NCBI RefSeq assembly: GCF_020217025.1
Contig: NZ_JAIWOF010000237.1
Coordinates: 1 to 10,000, forward strand
Direction: 5' to 3'
Origin: Flavobacterium sp.
GTDB lineage: Bacteria > Bacteroidota > Bacteroidia > Flavobacteriales > Flavobacteriaceae
DNA: 10,000 nt
The notes under the pieces were generated by a model. It saw nothing but the letters and a program-made list of their open reading frames with translations. It ran no database searches and had not been told where the DNA came from. The translations under genes and the position numbers were made by a program. Shown here one piece after another: positions 1-7,093 of the stretch (its first letter is position 1; every line of letters begins with the position of its first letter).

Positions 1-504
1 ACAACAGAAGCCAAATTTATGCAGGAATACGCAGATCATTTTGTGGATGCTTTATTAGCTGATCATCATAATTATGTGGTAGTGTATCCTAATAACGATT
101 TAGGAAGTCAAACCATTTTAAAAGCGTATGATAAATTAAAAGGAAATCCTCGTTTTCGCATTTTTCCATCGTTGCGATTTGAATATTTCTTAACCTTATT
201 AAAAAAATCCCAGTTCATTATTGGAAATAGTAGTGCAGGTATTCGAGAAGCTCCTTATTATGGTTTACCGATTATCAATATTGGAACACGCCAACAAAAT
301 AGGGCACTTCACGCCGATATCATCAATGTTGATTATACATCAGAGCAAATTTCTAAAGCTTTGAGTGTTATTGATACGCATCTAGTACAACCAACAGAAA
401 GCGATTTCGGAAAGGGAAATAGTGCCGAATTATTTTTGAAATCCTTATTAAATGATGATATTTGGCAACTCAATCATCAAAAACAATTTAGAGATTTCGA
501 ATAA
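1..504 (+). CDS. neuC: UDP-N-acetylglucosamine 2-epimerase (hydrolysing), NeuC-like, 3' part
   Basis: Partial gene, open from the first base; 167 residues are visible and the N-terminal half is outside the window. The enzyme converts UDP-GlcNAc to ManNAc plus UDP, or acts on a related UDP-sugar, as the first step towards sialic, legionaminic or similar nonulosonic acids in the cytoplasm. The fragment opens with TTEAKF, resembling the conserved PVTTE segment of the family. Its strongest signature is GNSSAGIREAPYYGLPIINI at residues 75-94, followed by GTRQ (95-98), the UDP-binding C-terminal Rossmann lobe of the GT-B-like epimerase fold. The Met at base 19 is internal, because the reading frame continues upstream without a stop. 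The clustered glycosyltransferases fit a surface polysaccharide role. A non-hydrolysing WecB-type epimerase is less likely given the GTRQ and SSAGIREAP motifs. The exact sugar substrate cannot be read from this fragment. Confidence 0.85.
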   Translation, partial: TTEAKFMQEYADHFVDALLADHHNYVVVYPNNDLGSQTILKAYDKLKGNPRFRIFPSLRFEYFLTLLKKSQFIIGNSSAGIREAPYYGLPIINIGTRQQNRALHADIINVDYTSEQISKALSVIDTHLVQPTESDFGKGNSAELFLKSLLNDDIWQLNHQKQFRDFE

Positions 505-592
505 TTTTTTTTAATGTTTTTGCAGAAAAAAAAGACTGAAAAAGAAATTAAAGTTCTGGAAAAAGTACTATTTTCACTTTTTAATTGATTAG
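505..592. other. neuC to GT2 intergenic gap
   Basis: Eighty-eight bases separate the neuC stop from the next start. It holds a T8 run (505-512) and an A8 run (526-533). It also holds a 7-bp inverted repeat, AAAAAGT (560-566) with ACTTTTT (576-582) around a 9-nt loop. No perfect TAnnTTTG promoter is present, and no U-tract follows a GC-containing stem. The GT2 gene downstream may therefore be read through from neuC, but this is not settled by sequence. Confidence 0.4.
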
Positions 593-1414
593 ATGAAATT
601 ATCTGTTATTATTACTACTTACAATTCAGAAGAATGGCTTGCAAAAGTTCTCGAAGGTTATTGTAACCAAACCGAGAAGGATTTTGAAGTAGTAATTGCA
701 GACGATGGTTCCACTGAAAAAACGCAACAAGTTATTGCTTCATTTTCTTCTAAATTTAGTTATCCAATAGTGCATGTTTGGCAACCTGATGAAGGATTTC
801 AAAAGTGTAGAATATTAAATAAAGCCGTTCTAAAGACCAATACCAATTACTTGCTTTTTACGGATGGTGATTGTATTCCACGGAAAGATTTTGTTGCTCA
901 ACATTTAAAATATCAAGAAGAAGGTTATTTTCTTTCTGGAGGTTATTTTAAATTACCGATGGCAACTTCTCAGAAAATTTTAATAGAAAATATTAGAAAT
1001 CAAGATTGTTTTTCGATTTCTTGGCTGATTAAAAATGGCGTTTCAAAAACGTTTAAATTATCAAAGCTGACCAAAATTTCACTTTTTGCTTCATTCATGA
1101 ATTGGTTAACTCCAACAAAACGAACCTTCAACGGTCACAATACGTCTTGTTTTAAGAAAGATTTAGTCGCTGTGAATGGTTTTAATGAAGAAATGCAATA
1201 CGGTGGTTTGGATAGAGAAGTAGGTGAGCGTTTGTTCAACTTAGGTATTTTATCAAAGCAAATTCGTTATAGTGCCGTTTGTTTGCATCTAGACCATAAA
1301 AGAGGTTATGCCACGCCAGAAACTTGGGAGAAAAATAATACCATTCGCAATTTCAATAAAAAACACAATGTGACTTTTATTGAAAATGGTTTGTCAAAAT
1401 ATCTTAGCGAATAA
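593..1414 (+). CDS. Family 2 glycosyltransferase with galactosyltransferase-like C-terminus
   Basis: Cytoplasmic GT-A glycosyltransferase of 273 residues, expected to move a sugar from a nucleotide donor onto a growing surface glycan. The start KLSVIITTYNSEEWL is the classic GT2 opening. ADDGS (36-40) binds the nucleotide, and TDGD (90-93) is the DxD-type metal site. The C-terminal part matches the GT7C-like pattern of chondroitin-polymerase-type enzymes: GHNTSCFKKDL (181-191), NGFNEEMQYGGLDREVGERL (195-214, acidic D/E pair) and HLDH (232-235). No membrane segment is seen. ATG 593 is the only sensible start because the fold begins immediately; no Shine-Dalgarno is visible. The 3' end overlaps the convergent GT9 gene by 11 bp. 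Donor and acceptor cannot be predicted. Location beside neuC and other transferases suggests capsule, O-antigen or LPS-core assembly. Confidence 0.88.
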   Translation: MKLSVIITTYNSEEWLAKVLEGYCNQTEKDFEVVIADDGSTEKTQQVIASFSSKFSYPIVHVWQPDEGFQKCRILNKAVLKTNTNYLLFTDGDCIPRKDFVAQHLKYQEEGYFLSGGYFKLPMATSQKILIENIRNQDCFSISWLIKNGVSKTFKLSKLTKISLFASFMNWLTPTKRTFNGHNTSCFKKDLVAVNGFNEEMQYGGLDREVGERLFNLGILSKQIRYSAVCLHLDHKRGYATPETWEKNNTIRNFNKKHNVTFIENGLSKYLSE

Positions 1415-2465
1415 TCTCAAAAAAAACTTTCAATTTCTCTTTAATCAAAGCAATCGGATATTCTTCAAAATATTTGAAAGTGTTTTCTTTGATGTATTTC
1501 TCGTCAAATTCTTGATAAATTTCTGGTTTTAAATCTTTTAAATGAATGGAAATGTTTTTCTCATCTTCAAAAATTTGCCACGTTTCTTTATCAACACTTG
1601 GCGAAAACAACGAAAATGTTGGAACAAACAACGCTTTTGCCATGTTTACACTTCCGCCTTCGTTACCAATTAAAGCATCACATTGCGACAATAATCCTAA
1701 AAACGAGCGTAAATCATTGGCGTACAAATCAAAGTAAATGCGCTGTTGTGTTTCAGGTTGACACAAATCGAAGATTTTTTGAGCGTCTTTTTTTTGTTTT
1801 GGAATATAATTGAATAGCAAATTCGCATCAGTAGTTTGCACCGTGAAATCTAACAATTCTGCCATTTTTTCAAACGGATAAGTTTTGTACCATTCGCTAC
1901 CTAAAATCCCAATCATAAAAGTGGGTTTATCGGTTTTTAATGGAAATTTTGACAGCATTTCCTTTGCTTGATTGATTTCCGAATCCGTTAAAAAAACTTT
2001 TGGTTTGTAATCGGTAATTTCTTCTTTAATTAGTGGTTTTAATAATCGTAAACGATTAATAATTGCTAATCCAATATCCGATTTCGTACCGTTTTTAAGT
2101 CGTTCAATATTGTAATTGTAAAAAATATTGGAATAGCCTTTTTTATATGAAATTTTATATTTAGCACCTGAAAAAAGCGTGATTAAATTGGTTTCCAATT
2201 TACTGTAAGCATCAATCACCGCGTCATATTTGGTACTTCTAATTTTGAAAATAAATTGAAAAAGCGAAAGATAGTTTTTTCGAACTTTTTCTTCTAAAAC
2301 AATAATATTATCAATATTTGGATTGTTTTTTAGTACATCAACACAATTGGCATAGCACATGTAATCTACTTGAGCTTCTGGATATTTTTGCTTCAAATTA
2401 TTGGATAATATGGTAGAAGTTAACACATCTCCAATTCGCTTTTGTTGTATGACTAAAATTTTCAT
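1404..2465 (-). CDS. Family 9 glycosyltransferase (ADP-heptose:LPS heptosyltransferase-like)
   Basis: GT-B fold enzyme of 353 residues, of the WaaC/WaaF/WaaQ type that adds heptose to the inner core of LPS at the cytoplasmic face. It begins MKILVIQQKRIGDVLTSTIL; the IGDVL loop (11-15) after the first strand is the family hallmark. The C-terminal lobe has LGSEWYKTYPFEKMAELL (188-205), then CDALIGNEGGSVNMAKALFV (262-281) and FSLFSPS (284-290), corresponding to the donor-binding D-x-x-I-G-x-(D/E)-(S/G)-G region. The usual Asp/Asn-Ser of this loop is Glu-Gly here, a common variation in distant GT9 members, so the donor need not be ADP-heptose. It has its own transcription unit, divergent from the WaaE-like GT2 gene and overlapping tail to tail with the preceding GT2. 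Family assignment is firm; the sugar is not. Confidence 0.88.
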   Translation of the reverse strand: MKILVIQQKRIGDVLTSTILSNNLKQKYPEAQVDYMCYANCVDVLKNNPNIDNIIVLEEKVRKNYLSLFQFIFKIRSTKYDAVIDAYSKLETNLITLFSGAKYKISYKKGYSNIFYNYNIERLKNGTKSDIGLAIINRLRLLKPLIKEEITDYKPKVFLTDSEINQAKEMLSKFPLKTDKPTFMIGILGSEWYKTYPFEKMAELLDFTVQTTDANLLFNYIPKQKKDAQKIFDLCQPETQQRIYFDLYANDLRSFLGLLSQCDALIGNEGGSVNMAKALFVPTFSLFSPSVDKETWQIFEDEKNISIHLKDLKPEIYQEFDEKYIKENTFKYFEEYPIALIKEKLKVFFEIIR

Positions 2466-2483
2466 TTTTGATAAATTATTTGG

Positions 2484-2514
2484 CTAAAATACATTGATTT
2501 TGAAACTTTGCCAA
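2484..2514 (-). promoter_or_regulatory. Possible promoter of the GT9 gene
   Basis: On the minus strand TATTTTAG (2491 to 2484) is one base off TAnnTTTG, with TTG (2514 to 2512) 20 nt upstream. The TTG lies almost back to back with the plus-strand TTG at 2508-2510, giving the small palindrome TTGCCAA. This is a weak match, supported mainly by position 18 nt before the ATG. Confidence 0.3.
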
Positions 2515-2536
2515 CAAAATAAATTGATTACTTTTG
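2508..2536 (+). promoter_or_regulatory. Bacteroidetes-type promoter of the WaaE-like GT2 gene
   Basis: TTG (2508-2510) is followed after 18 nt by TACTTTTG (2529-2536), a full match to the flavobacterial -33/-7 consensus TTG-N17-23-TAnnTTTG. The ATG lies 17 nt after the -7 element, so the leader would be only about 10 nt. Confidence 0.7.
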
Positions 2537-2552
2537 TGAAAATTCAATTTTT

Positions 2553-3314
2553 ATGGCAATTAGCGGTTTAGTTATTACGTTTAATGAAGAAAAAAATATT
2601 GGCAAATGCATCGATGCTTTATTTGAAGTATGCGATGAAGTTATCATTGTAGATTCGTTAAGTACAGATAATACAGTTAAAATTGCTGAAGAAAAAGGAG
2701 CAAAAGTAATTTCTCAAAAATTTCTTGGCGATGGACCACAACGCACACACGGATTGCCATTTTGCAAAAACGATTGGATTTTGAATTTAGATGCTGACGA
2801 ATTTTTAGATAAAGATGCCAAAGAATTTATTTTAAAGGGGAAATATTTAGAAGGGAATTACGATGCTTTTTCGTTTCGAGTTAAAAACTTTTTAGCCGAT
2901 GAATTAATAGATTTTTCGGGTTGGTATCCCGATCATAAAGTGCGTTTTTTTAATAAGAAAACCGCAAAACCTTCGGAAGCTAAAGTGCATCAAAAAATTG
3001 AGACTACTAACGAGAAAAAAGTAGCCGTTCACATTTTACATTACGGTTGGGAATCTTTTGAACAAATTATTGCAAAGAAAAATCAATATTCCACTTGGCA
3101 TGCGCAACAACTTTTTGATCAAGGAAAAAGAGTAGGAGCCATGAAACCTGTAATTAATGGCTTAACGGCTTTTATTAGATGTTATTTCTTTAAAAAAGGG
3201 ATTTTCAACGGAATTGATGGCATTACAATTGCTTTAATCCAAGGATTTTTCTCGCACATGAAATACGCTAAATTACTGAAATTACAACGTCAAGAAAAAT
3301 TATTGAAGCGTTAA
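2553..3314 (+). CDS. Family 2 glycosyltransferase, WaaE/KdtX (LPS core)-like
   Basis: Compact GT-A glycosyltransferase of 253 residues, resembling the WaaE/KdtX group of LPS-core beta-glucosyltransferases that act in the cytoplasm on lipid A-core acceptors. Key segments in order are GLVITFNEEKNIGKCIDAL (5-23), DEVIIVDSLSTDNT (28-41) with the nucleotide-binding VDS, GDGPQRTHG (59-67), NDWILNLDADEFLD (73-86) with the metal-binding DAD, and GWYPDHKVRFFNK (123-135), characteristic of this subgroup. A hydrophobic C-terminal stretch (about 200-235) with basic flanks probably sits on the membrane. ATG 2553 is supported by the TAnnTTTG promoter just upstream. The gene has its own promoter, is divergent from the GT9 gene, and overlaps the next convergent gene by 15 bp. 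Assignment to the family is solid; the sugar and acceptor are inferred only from relatives. Confidence 0.88.
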   Translation: MAISGLVITFNEEKNIGKCIDALFEVCDEVIIVDSLSTDNTVKIAEEKGAKVISQKFLGDGPQRTHGLPFCKNDWILNLDADEFLDKDAKEFILKGKYLEGNYDAFSFRVKNFLADELIDFSGWYPDHKVRFFNKKTAKPSEAKVHQKIETTNEKKVAVHILHYGWESFEQIIAKKNQYSTWHAQQLFDQGKRVGAMKPVINGLTAFIRCYFFKKGIFNGIDGITIALIQGFFSHMKYAKLLKLQRQEKLLKR

Positions 3315-5168
3315 TTTATTTTCAATCATTCGCTCGTTAAACGATTGGATATACGCTTTTATAAACGTTTCCATTTCGGTTGTTTTTGCTTTTTCGGTTT
3401 TGATTAAATTGGTTTTTAACAATTCATCTTTCTTGAAATTATATAATCCTAACGATTTTTTCCCATCAAAAGCTAAGTAATAATCGCCTGAAATATAATG
3501 GTAAATGTTGTCTAAATAATACACTACAAAATCTTTTTCAGATTGATACGATTTACCGTAAGTAATCATTTTACTATCAATATTCAAATAATCAATTATT
3601 GATGGCATAATATCAATTTGTTGTAAATTCTTTTGATTTTTCCCAACGATAGAAGGATTTGAAGGATCAAAAAACACTATTGGAATTCTAAATTTACCCA
3701 CATTAGTTTTGAATTTAGTTTCTGTAGGTTCAGATGATGTGTGATCTGCCGTTATTACAAAAAGAGTGTTTTTGTACCAATCTTCTTTTGAAGCCGTTTC
3801 AAAAAAACGTTTTAAAGCATAATCAGCATAGGCAATACTTTCTTGAATTTTAGTGGTTCCTTTTGGAAATTTTCCTTTGTATTTTTCGGGAACTATGTAA
3901 GGATTGTGAGATGAAATTGTGAAAATTGTACTAAAAAAAGGTTGTTTAAATTCGGTCATTTTACCTGAAAAATATTGCATAAATTCCTCATCAAAAATGC
4001 CCCATCTTCCGTCAAATGCTTCTGGACCAACGTATTCATTCTTTCCAAAATAATTATCAAAACCAGCTACTTTACAATATTGGTCAAAATTTTGACTACC
4101 ATTGAAAGCTCCGTGAAAAAATGCAGTTTGATAACCATTATCTTTTAAGATTTTTGGCAATCCATACACTTCGTTAATCGAATAACTTGACGTAATTAAC
4201 GAAGTATTCATTAAACTCGGGATACTCGAAAGTGTAGAAGGAACAGCATCTATTGATAGTTTTCCATTGGCAAAACCATTTTCAAAAAACAATGATTTTT
4301 CAATTAATCCATCTAAAAAAGGCGTTTGTCCGCGTTGGATATTTTCTCGTCCAAAACTTTCCAAAATTATAATTACAACGTTTTTTTTGTTTGGATTTTC
4401 AGTTGAAGTAATTTCTGTAATTGGATTGAAAATTTGATTTAATTCGGTTTCTGAAAAGTATTTTGGAGATTCTAAAGTTTCTTTTTTCCCAAGGGTTTTT
4501 AAGATACAAAATGGAGTATTTAAAACTAACGCAGATTGATTGATAGAACCATAATTTACAGCATCAACAATTTTAATAGGTTTTTTTTGTATTCCACCAC
4601 GACCTAACAAGAAAATAAATCCCATTAAAAGCACAAACATGCCAGATTGTTTCGCTATTTGTGACCAGTTTGCACTTTGTTCGGTTGCAGATTTTAAATT
4701 TGGAGTTGCTTTCCAGAATAGTATTCCTAAAACCAAAGCAAGAAGTGGTAAATACCAAAATTCAATTAAAAAGGAAAAGATTAATCCGCCAATTTCATTT
4801 TCCATTCCGCTTGCGGTAATCATACCAAATGTACTTCTTCTGCCGGTGAATTTGTAATATTCGAAATCAACAAAATTGGTTAAAATGAATATCAAATTCA
4901 CTACAAAGAATCCAATTTTCAAATACTTTTGGTAGTTGGGTTTGTATTTAAAATTACCAGGAAGAAAATGTAAAAGCGCAAAAATTAAATTGATGTAGGC
5001 AATTGCCGATAAATCAAAATGAATACCGCCTAAAAAACCTTTAGCAGAAATGTTTTCAAAGGCATTTTTATTGAAAAAGTAAAATAACAAACGACAAATT
5101 TGGTAAATAAAAAGAACCACAAAAAAGCGCTTGAAAAATAGTTTTACACTGCTAAAATAGTTTGACAT
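3300..5168 (-). CDS. LTA synthase family membrane sulfatase-fold transferase
   Basis: Integral membrane enzyme of 622 residues: about five N-terminal helices (near 12-32, 48-70, 84-101, 128-152 and 176-190), then an extracytoplasmic alkaline-phosphatase/sulfatase domain from about 262. This is the architecture of LtaS and related phosphoglycerol or phosphoethanolamine transferases. Metal-site residues are visible: Glu270 in IIILESFG, and Asp475-His476 in TADHTSS. His421 lies in SSHNPY. The nucleophile position appears to be Ser305 in NGKLSIDAVPS, where LtaS and EptA carry Thr; this alignment was made by eye. Gram-negative Bacteroidetes make no lipoteichoic acid, so the likely job is adding a phospho-head group to LPS, O-antigen, capsule or another envelope glycan, in keeping with its glycosyltransferase neighbours. 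ATG 5168 follows a good promoter. An unrelated phosphatase or sulfatase activity cannot be excluded. Confidence 0.85.
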   Translation of the reverse strand: MSNYFSSVKLFFKRFFVVLFIYQICRLLFYFFNKNAFENISAKGFLGGIHFDLSAIAYINLIFALLHFLPGNFKYKPNYQKYLKIGFFVVNLIFILTNFVDFEYYKFTGRRSTFGMITASGMENEIGGLIFSFLIEFWYLPLLALVLGILFWKATPNLKSATEQSANWSQIAKQSGMFVLLMGFIFLLGRGGIQKKPIKIVDAVNYGSINQSALVLNTPFCILKTLGKKETLESPKYFSETELNQIFNPITEITSTENPNKKNVVIIILESFGRENIQRGQTPFLDGLIEKSLFFENGFANGKLSIDAVPSTLSSIPSLMNTSLITSSYSINEVYGLPKILKDNGYQTAFFHGAFNGSQNFDQYCKVAGFDNYFGKNEYVGPEAFDGRWGIFDEEFMQYFSGKMTEFKQPFFSTIFTISSHNPYIVPEKYKGKFPKGTTKIQESIAYADYALKRFFETASKEDWYKNTLFVITADHTSSEPTETKFKTNVGKFRIPIVFFDPSNPSIVGKNQKNLQQIDIMPSIIDYLNIDSKMITYGKSYQSEKDFVVYYLDNIYHYISGDYYLAFDGKKSLGLYNFKKDELLKTNLIKTEKAKTTEMETFIKAYIQSFNERMIENKLTLQ

Positions 5169-5184
5169 AAAAGGTAATTTTTAG

Positions 5185-5214
5185 CAAATTTAACTATTCA
5201 ATCAAGATGTACAA
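5185..5214 (-). promoter_or_regulatory. Bacteroidetes-type promoter of the LTA-synthase-like gene
   Basis: On the minus strand TAAATTTG (5192 to 5185) is a full match to the -7 consensus, with TTG (5214 to 5212) exactly 19 nt upstream. The ATG follows 16 nt after the -7 element. With the terminator at 5245-5286 this makes the gene a unit separate from dapD. Confidence 0.7.
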
Positions 5215-5244
5215 TTTATTTACTTGTAATTTCTTATTAATGAA

Positions 5245-5286
5245 AATAAAAATTCCAATTCACAACAATTTGGTTATGAATTGGAA
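5245..5286 (-). terminator. Intrinsic terminator of dapD
   Basis: There is a perfect 10-bp inverted repeat, TTCCAATTCA (5253-5262) and TGAATTGGAA (5277-5286), with a 14-nt loop. Read on the minus strand it is followed directly by TTTTTATTTT (5252 to 5243), the U-tract expected at the end of the dapD transcript, about 33 nt past its stop codon. Confidence 0.85.
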
Positions 5287-5318
5287 CTCACTTTATTCTT
5301 TTAGCTTCTTACTTTGAT

Positions 5319-6134
5319 TTATACCGCTACGTTATATTCTCTTAAAGCATCATTTAAAGAAGTCTTCAAATCGGTTGAAGGTTTTCTTTGTCCAATGATA
5401 ATCGCACAAGGCACTTGATAATCTCCAGCAGGGAATTTCTTTGTATAACTTCCCGGAATTACAACTGAACGAGCTGGAACTACTCCTTTATATTCAATTG
5501 GTTTATCACCAGTAACATCAATAATTTTTGTAGAACCCGTCAAGCATACATTTGCACCTAAAACCGCTTCTTTTCCAACGTGAACGCCTTCCACCACAAT
5601 ACATCTTGAACCGATGAATGCACCATCTTCAATAATTACGGGAGCGGCTTGTAATGGTTCTAAAACACCACCAATTCCAACACCACCCGAAAGATGTACG
5701 TGTTTTCCAATTTGCGCACAACTTCCTACGGTTGCCCAAGTATCTACCATCGTACCTTCATCTACATAAGCTCCAATGTTTACATAACTTGGCATCAAAA
5801 TTACACCCGAAGAAATATAAGCTCCATATCTTGCAACAGCATTTGGAACTACACGAATTCCTTTTTCAGCATAATTGCGTTTCAATAACATTTTATCGTG
5901 ATATTCAAAAATACCCGATTCCCAAGTTTCCATTTTTTGAATAGGAAAGTACATTACCACTGCTTTTTTAACCCATTCGTTCACTTGCCAACCGTTTTCA
6001 ACTGGTTCAGCCACACGAAGTTTTCCGCTATCTAATAATTCGATAACTTCTCTAATCGCTTTTTGCGTAGTTTCTTCTTGTAATAAAGCACGATTTTCCC
6101 ATGCTTGTTCTATTGTTGCTTGTAAATTGGTCAT
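5319..6134 (-). CDS. dapD: 2,3,4,5-tetrahydropyridine-2,6-dicarboxylate N-succinyltransferase
   Basis: DapD transfers succinyl from succinyl-CoA to tetrahydrodipicolinate in the succinylase branch of lysine and meso-diaminopimelate synthesis; it is a cytoplasmic trimer. The 271-residue product is close to the roughly 274 of E. coli DapD. A helical N-terminal domain (MTNLQATIEQAWENR) is followed by a left-handed beta-helix of hexapeptide repeats (about 103-235). This contains the family's signature segments: MVDTWATVGSCAQIG (129-143), HLSGGVGIGGVLEPLQA (147-163), IIEDGAFIGSRC (167-178) and VVEGVHVG (180-187). I place the start at ATG 6134. The in-frame TTG at 6143 would add only three residues (MKN) and leave almost no leader after the promoter, while MTNLQ aligns with the usual MxxLQ beginning. 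It is a separate unit, ended by a strong hairpin terminator. Confidence 0.95.
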   Translation of the reverse strand: MTNLQATIEQAWENRALLQEETTQKAIREVIELLDSGKLRVAEPVENGWQVNEWVKKAVVMYFPIQKMETWESGIFEYHDKMLLKRNYAEKGIRVVPNAVARYGAYISSGVILMPSYVNIGAYVDEGTMVDTWATVGSCAQIGKHVHLSGGVGIGGVLEPLQAAPVIIEDGAFIGSRCIVVEGVHVGKEAVLGANVCLTGSTKIIDVTGDKPIEYKGVVPARSVVIPGSYTKKFPAGDYQVPCAIIIGQRKPSTDLKTSLNDALREYNVAV

Positions 6135-6154
6135 GTTTTTCAAAATTTGTGTAG

Positions 6155-6162
6155 CAAAGATA
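6155..6162 (-). promoter_or_regulatory. -7 promoter element of dapD
   Basis: On the minus strand TATCTTTG (6162 to 6155) matches TAnnTTTG exactly. No convincing TTG lies at the right distance upstream, so only the -7 half is supported. Initiation a few bases downstream would leave about 14 nt before ATG 6134. Confidence 0.5.
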
Positions 6163-6188
6163 GTATTTTATGATTTTTGGAATTGTTT

Positions 6189-6215
6189 TTGATTCATAAA
6201 AAAATAGTAATTTTA
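6189..6215 (+). promoter_or_regulatory. Possible promoter of the NlpE-META lipoprotein gene
   Basis: TTG (6189-6191) is followed after 16 nt by TAATTTTA (6208-6215), one base off the TAnnTTTG consensus and at the short edge of normal spacing. The ATG lies 25 nt further on. The assignment is weak. Confidence 0.35.
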
Positions 6216-6240
6216 TAGATATAACAAAAAATACGCTACC

Positions 6241-7062
6241 ATGAAAAAAAGTCTTTTAATTTTAGGGATTATAGCTTTCAGTTTTACTTCTTGTAAAAAA
6301 GAAGCTGAAAAAGAAATAAATGAAGCGCCAATTGACTCTAAAGTAGTTCAAGTAGATGAACACAATGCAAAAAATAGTTTAGATTACATAGGAACTTATA
6401 AAGGAAATTTACCATGTGCCGATTGTGAATCTATCGAAACTACTATCGCATTAAATCAAGATACGTATGTAAAGGAAACAATTTATAAAGGAAAATCAGA
6501 CAAGGTTTTTAAAGAAACTGGTACATATACTTGGAATGCAGCTGGAAATACAATCACACTTTCGGGTTCTGATGCTCCTAATCAATATTTTGTTGGTGAA
6601 GGTGAGTTATTTCATTTAGATGTCGATGGAAAACGTATTGAAGGTGATTTAGCTGATAGATATAAATTGGACAAGTTAGTAATCGAAATTCATCCGCCTT
6701 CACCTCAAGGTATTGTAGAAGATTCAAAAATTCAATTTATTAAATGGCAATTGGTTAAACTTAATAATAAACCGGTTACTAAAAAATCAGATAAACCTTA
6801 TTTTATCCATTTGATTAAAGATAATCAATTTACAGCTTTTGCAGGATGTAATAACTTATTTGGACAATATAATTTGGAGGATAACAACAAAATATCATTC
6901 TCAAAAGTTGCTTCAACTATGATGGCATGTGAAGATATGGAAACCGAACAAGAATTTGCAAAAGTTTTAGAAATGGTAGACAATTACAATTTCGATGGTA
7001 AAACGTTAAAACTAAATAAAGCTAGAATGGCACCTTTAGCCGAATTTGAAATTATCAAATAA
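6241..7062 (+). CDS. NlpE-like / META-domain outer-membrane lipoprotein
   Basis: Envelope lipoprotein of 273 residues. A short signal peptide (MKKSLLILGI onward) ends in the lipobox SFTSC, giving lipidated Cys18, followed by a charged linker (19-45). Residues about 48-145 form an NlpE N-terminal-type domain: YIGTYKGNLPCADCESIETT contains the CxxC pair Cys59/Cys62 seen in E. coli NlpE, and GTYTW and YKLDK close it. Residues about 164-273 form a META/HslJ domain: IKWQLVKLNNKPV, FAGCNNLFGQY (200-210, Cys203) and ASTMMACEDMETEQEF (224-239, Cys230), then PLAEFEI. In E. coli, NlpE signals lipoprotein and adhesion stress to Cpx and HslJ is linked to novobiocin resistance, but no such role is shown for this fusion. 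It is divergent from dapD. Domain identity is strong; the function is open. Confidence 0.88.
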   Translation: MKKSLLILGIIAFSFTSCKKEAEKEINEAPIDSKVVQVDEHNAKNSLDYIGTYKGNLPCADCESIETTIALNQDTYVKETIYKGKSDKVFKETGTYTWNAAGNTITLSGSDAPNQYFVGEGELFHLDVDGKRIEGDLADRYKLDKLVIEIHPPSPQGIVEDSKIQFIKWQLVKLNNKPVTKKSDKPYFIHLIKDNQFTAFAGCNNLFGQYNLEDNNKISFSKVASTMMACEDMETEQEFAKVLEMVDNYNFDGKTLKLNKARMAPLAEFEIIK

Positions 7063-7077
7063 TTGAGTGTATATTTG
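7046..7077 (+). promoter_or_regulatory. Bacteroidetes-type promoter of ruvX
   Basis: TATATTTG (7070-7077) is a full -7 match with TTG at 7046-7048, a 21-nt spacing. The -33 part lies inside the end of the lipoprotein gene. The start codon of ruvX follows 16 nt after the -7 element. Confidence 0.6.
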
Positions 7078-7093
7078 TTGCAAATAATCAACA

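Noticed and set aside
505..582. Terminator after neuC from the T8/A8 runs or the AAAAAGT/ACTTTTT repeat
   Set aside because: Stems are almost pure A-T and lack a following U-tract, so they are too weak to call.
1546..1813. Plus-strand frames of 63 and 71 codons inside the GT9 gene
   Set aside because: They lie antisense to a clear glycosyltransferase, have no recognisable domain or promoter, and are shadows of the real gene's codon bias.
4573..4857. Small frames on both strands inside the LTA-synthase-like gene
   Set aside because: Both overlap the membrane-helix region of a convincing gene in other frames; composition is not protein-like.
5654..5944. Plus-strand frames of 96 and 64 codons opposite dapD
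   Set aside because: Rich in His, Leu and Gln from antisense reading of the hexapeptide-repeat region; dapD is certain here.
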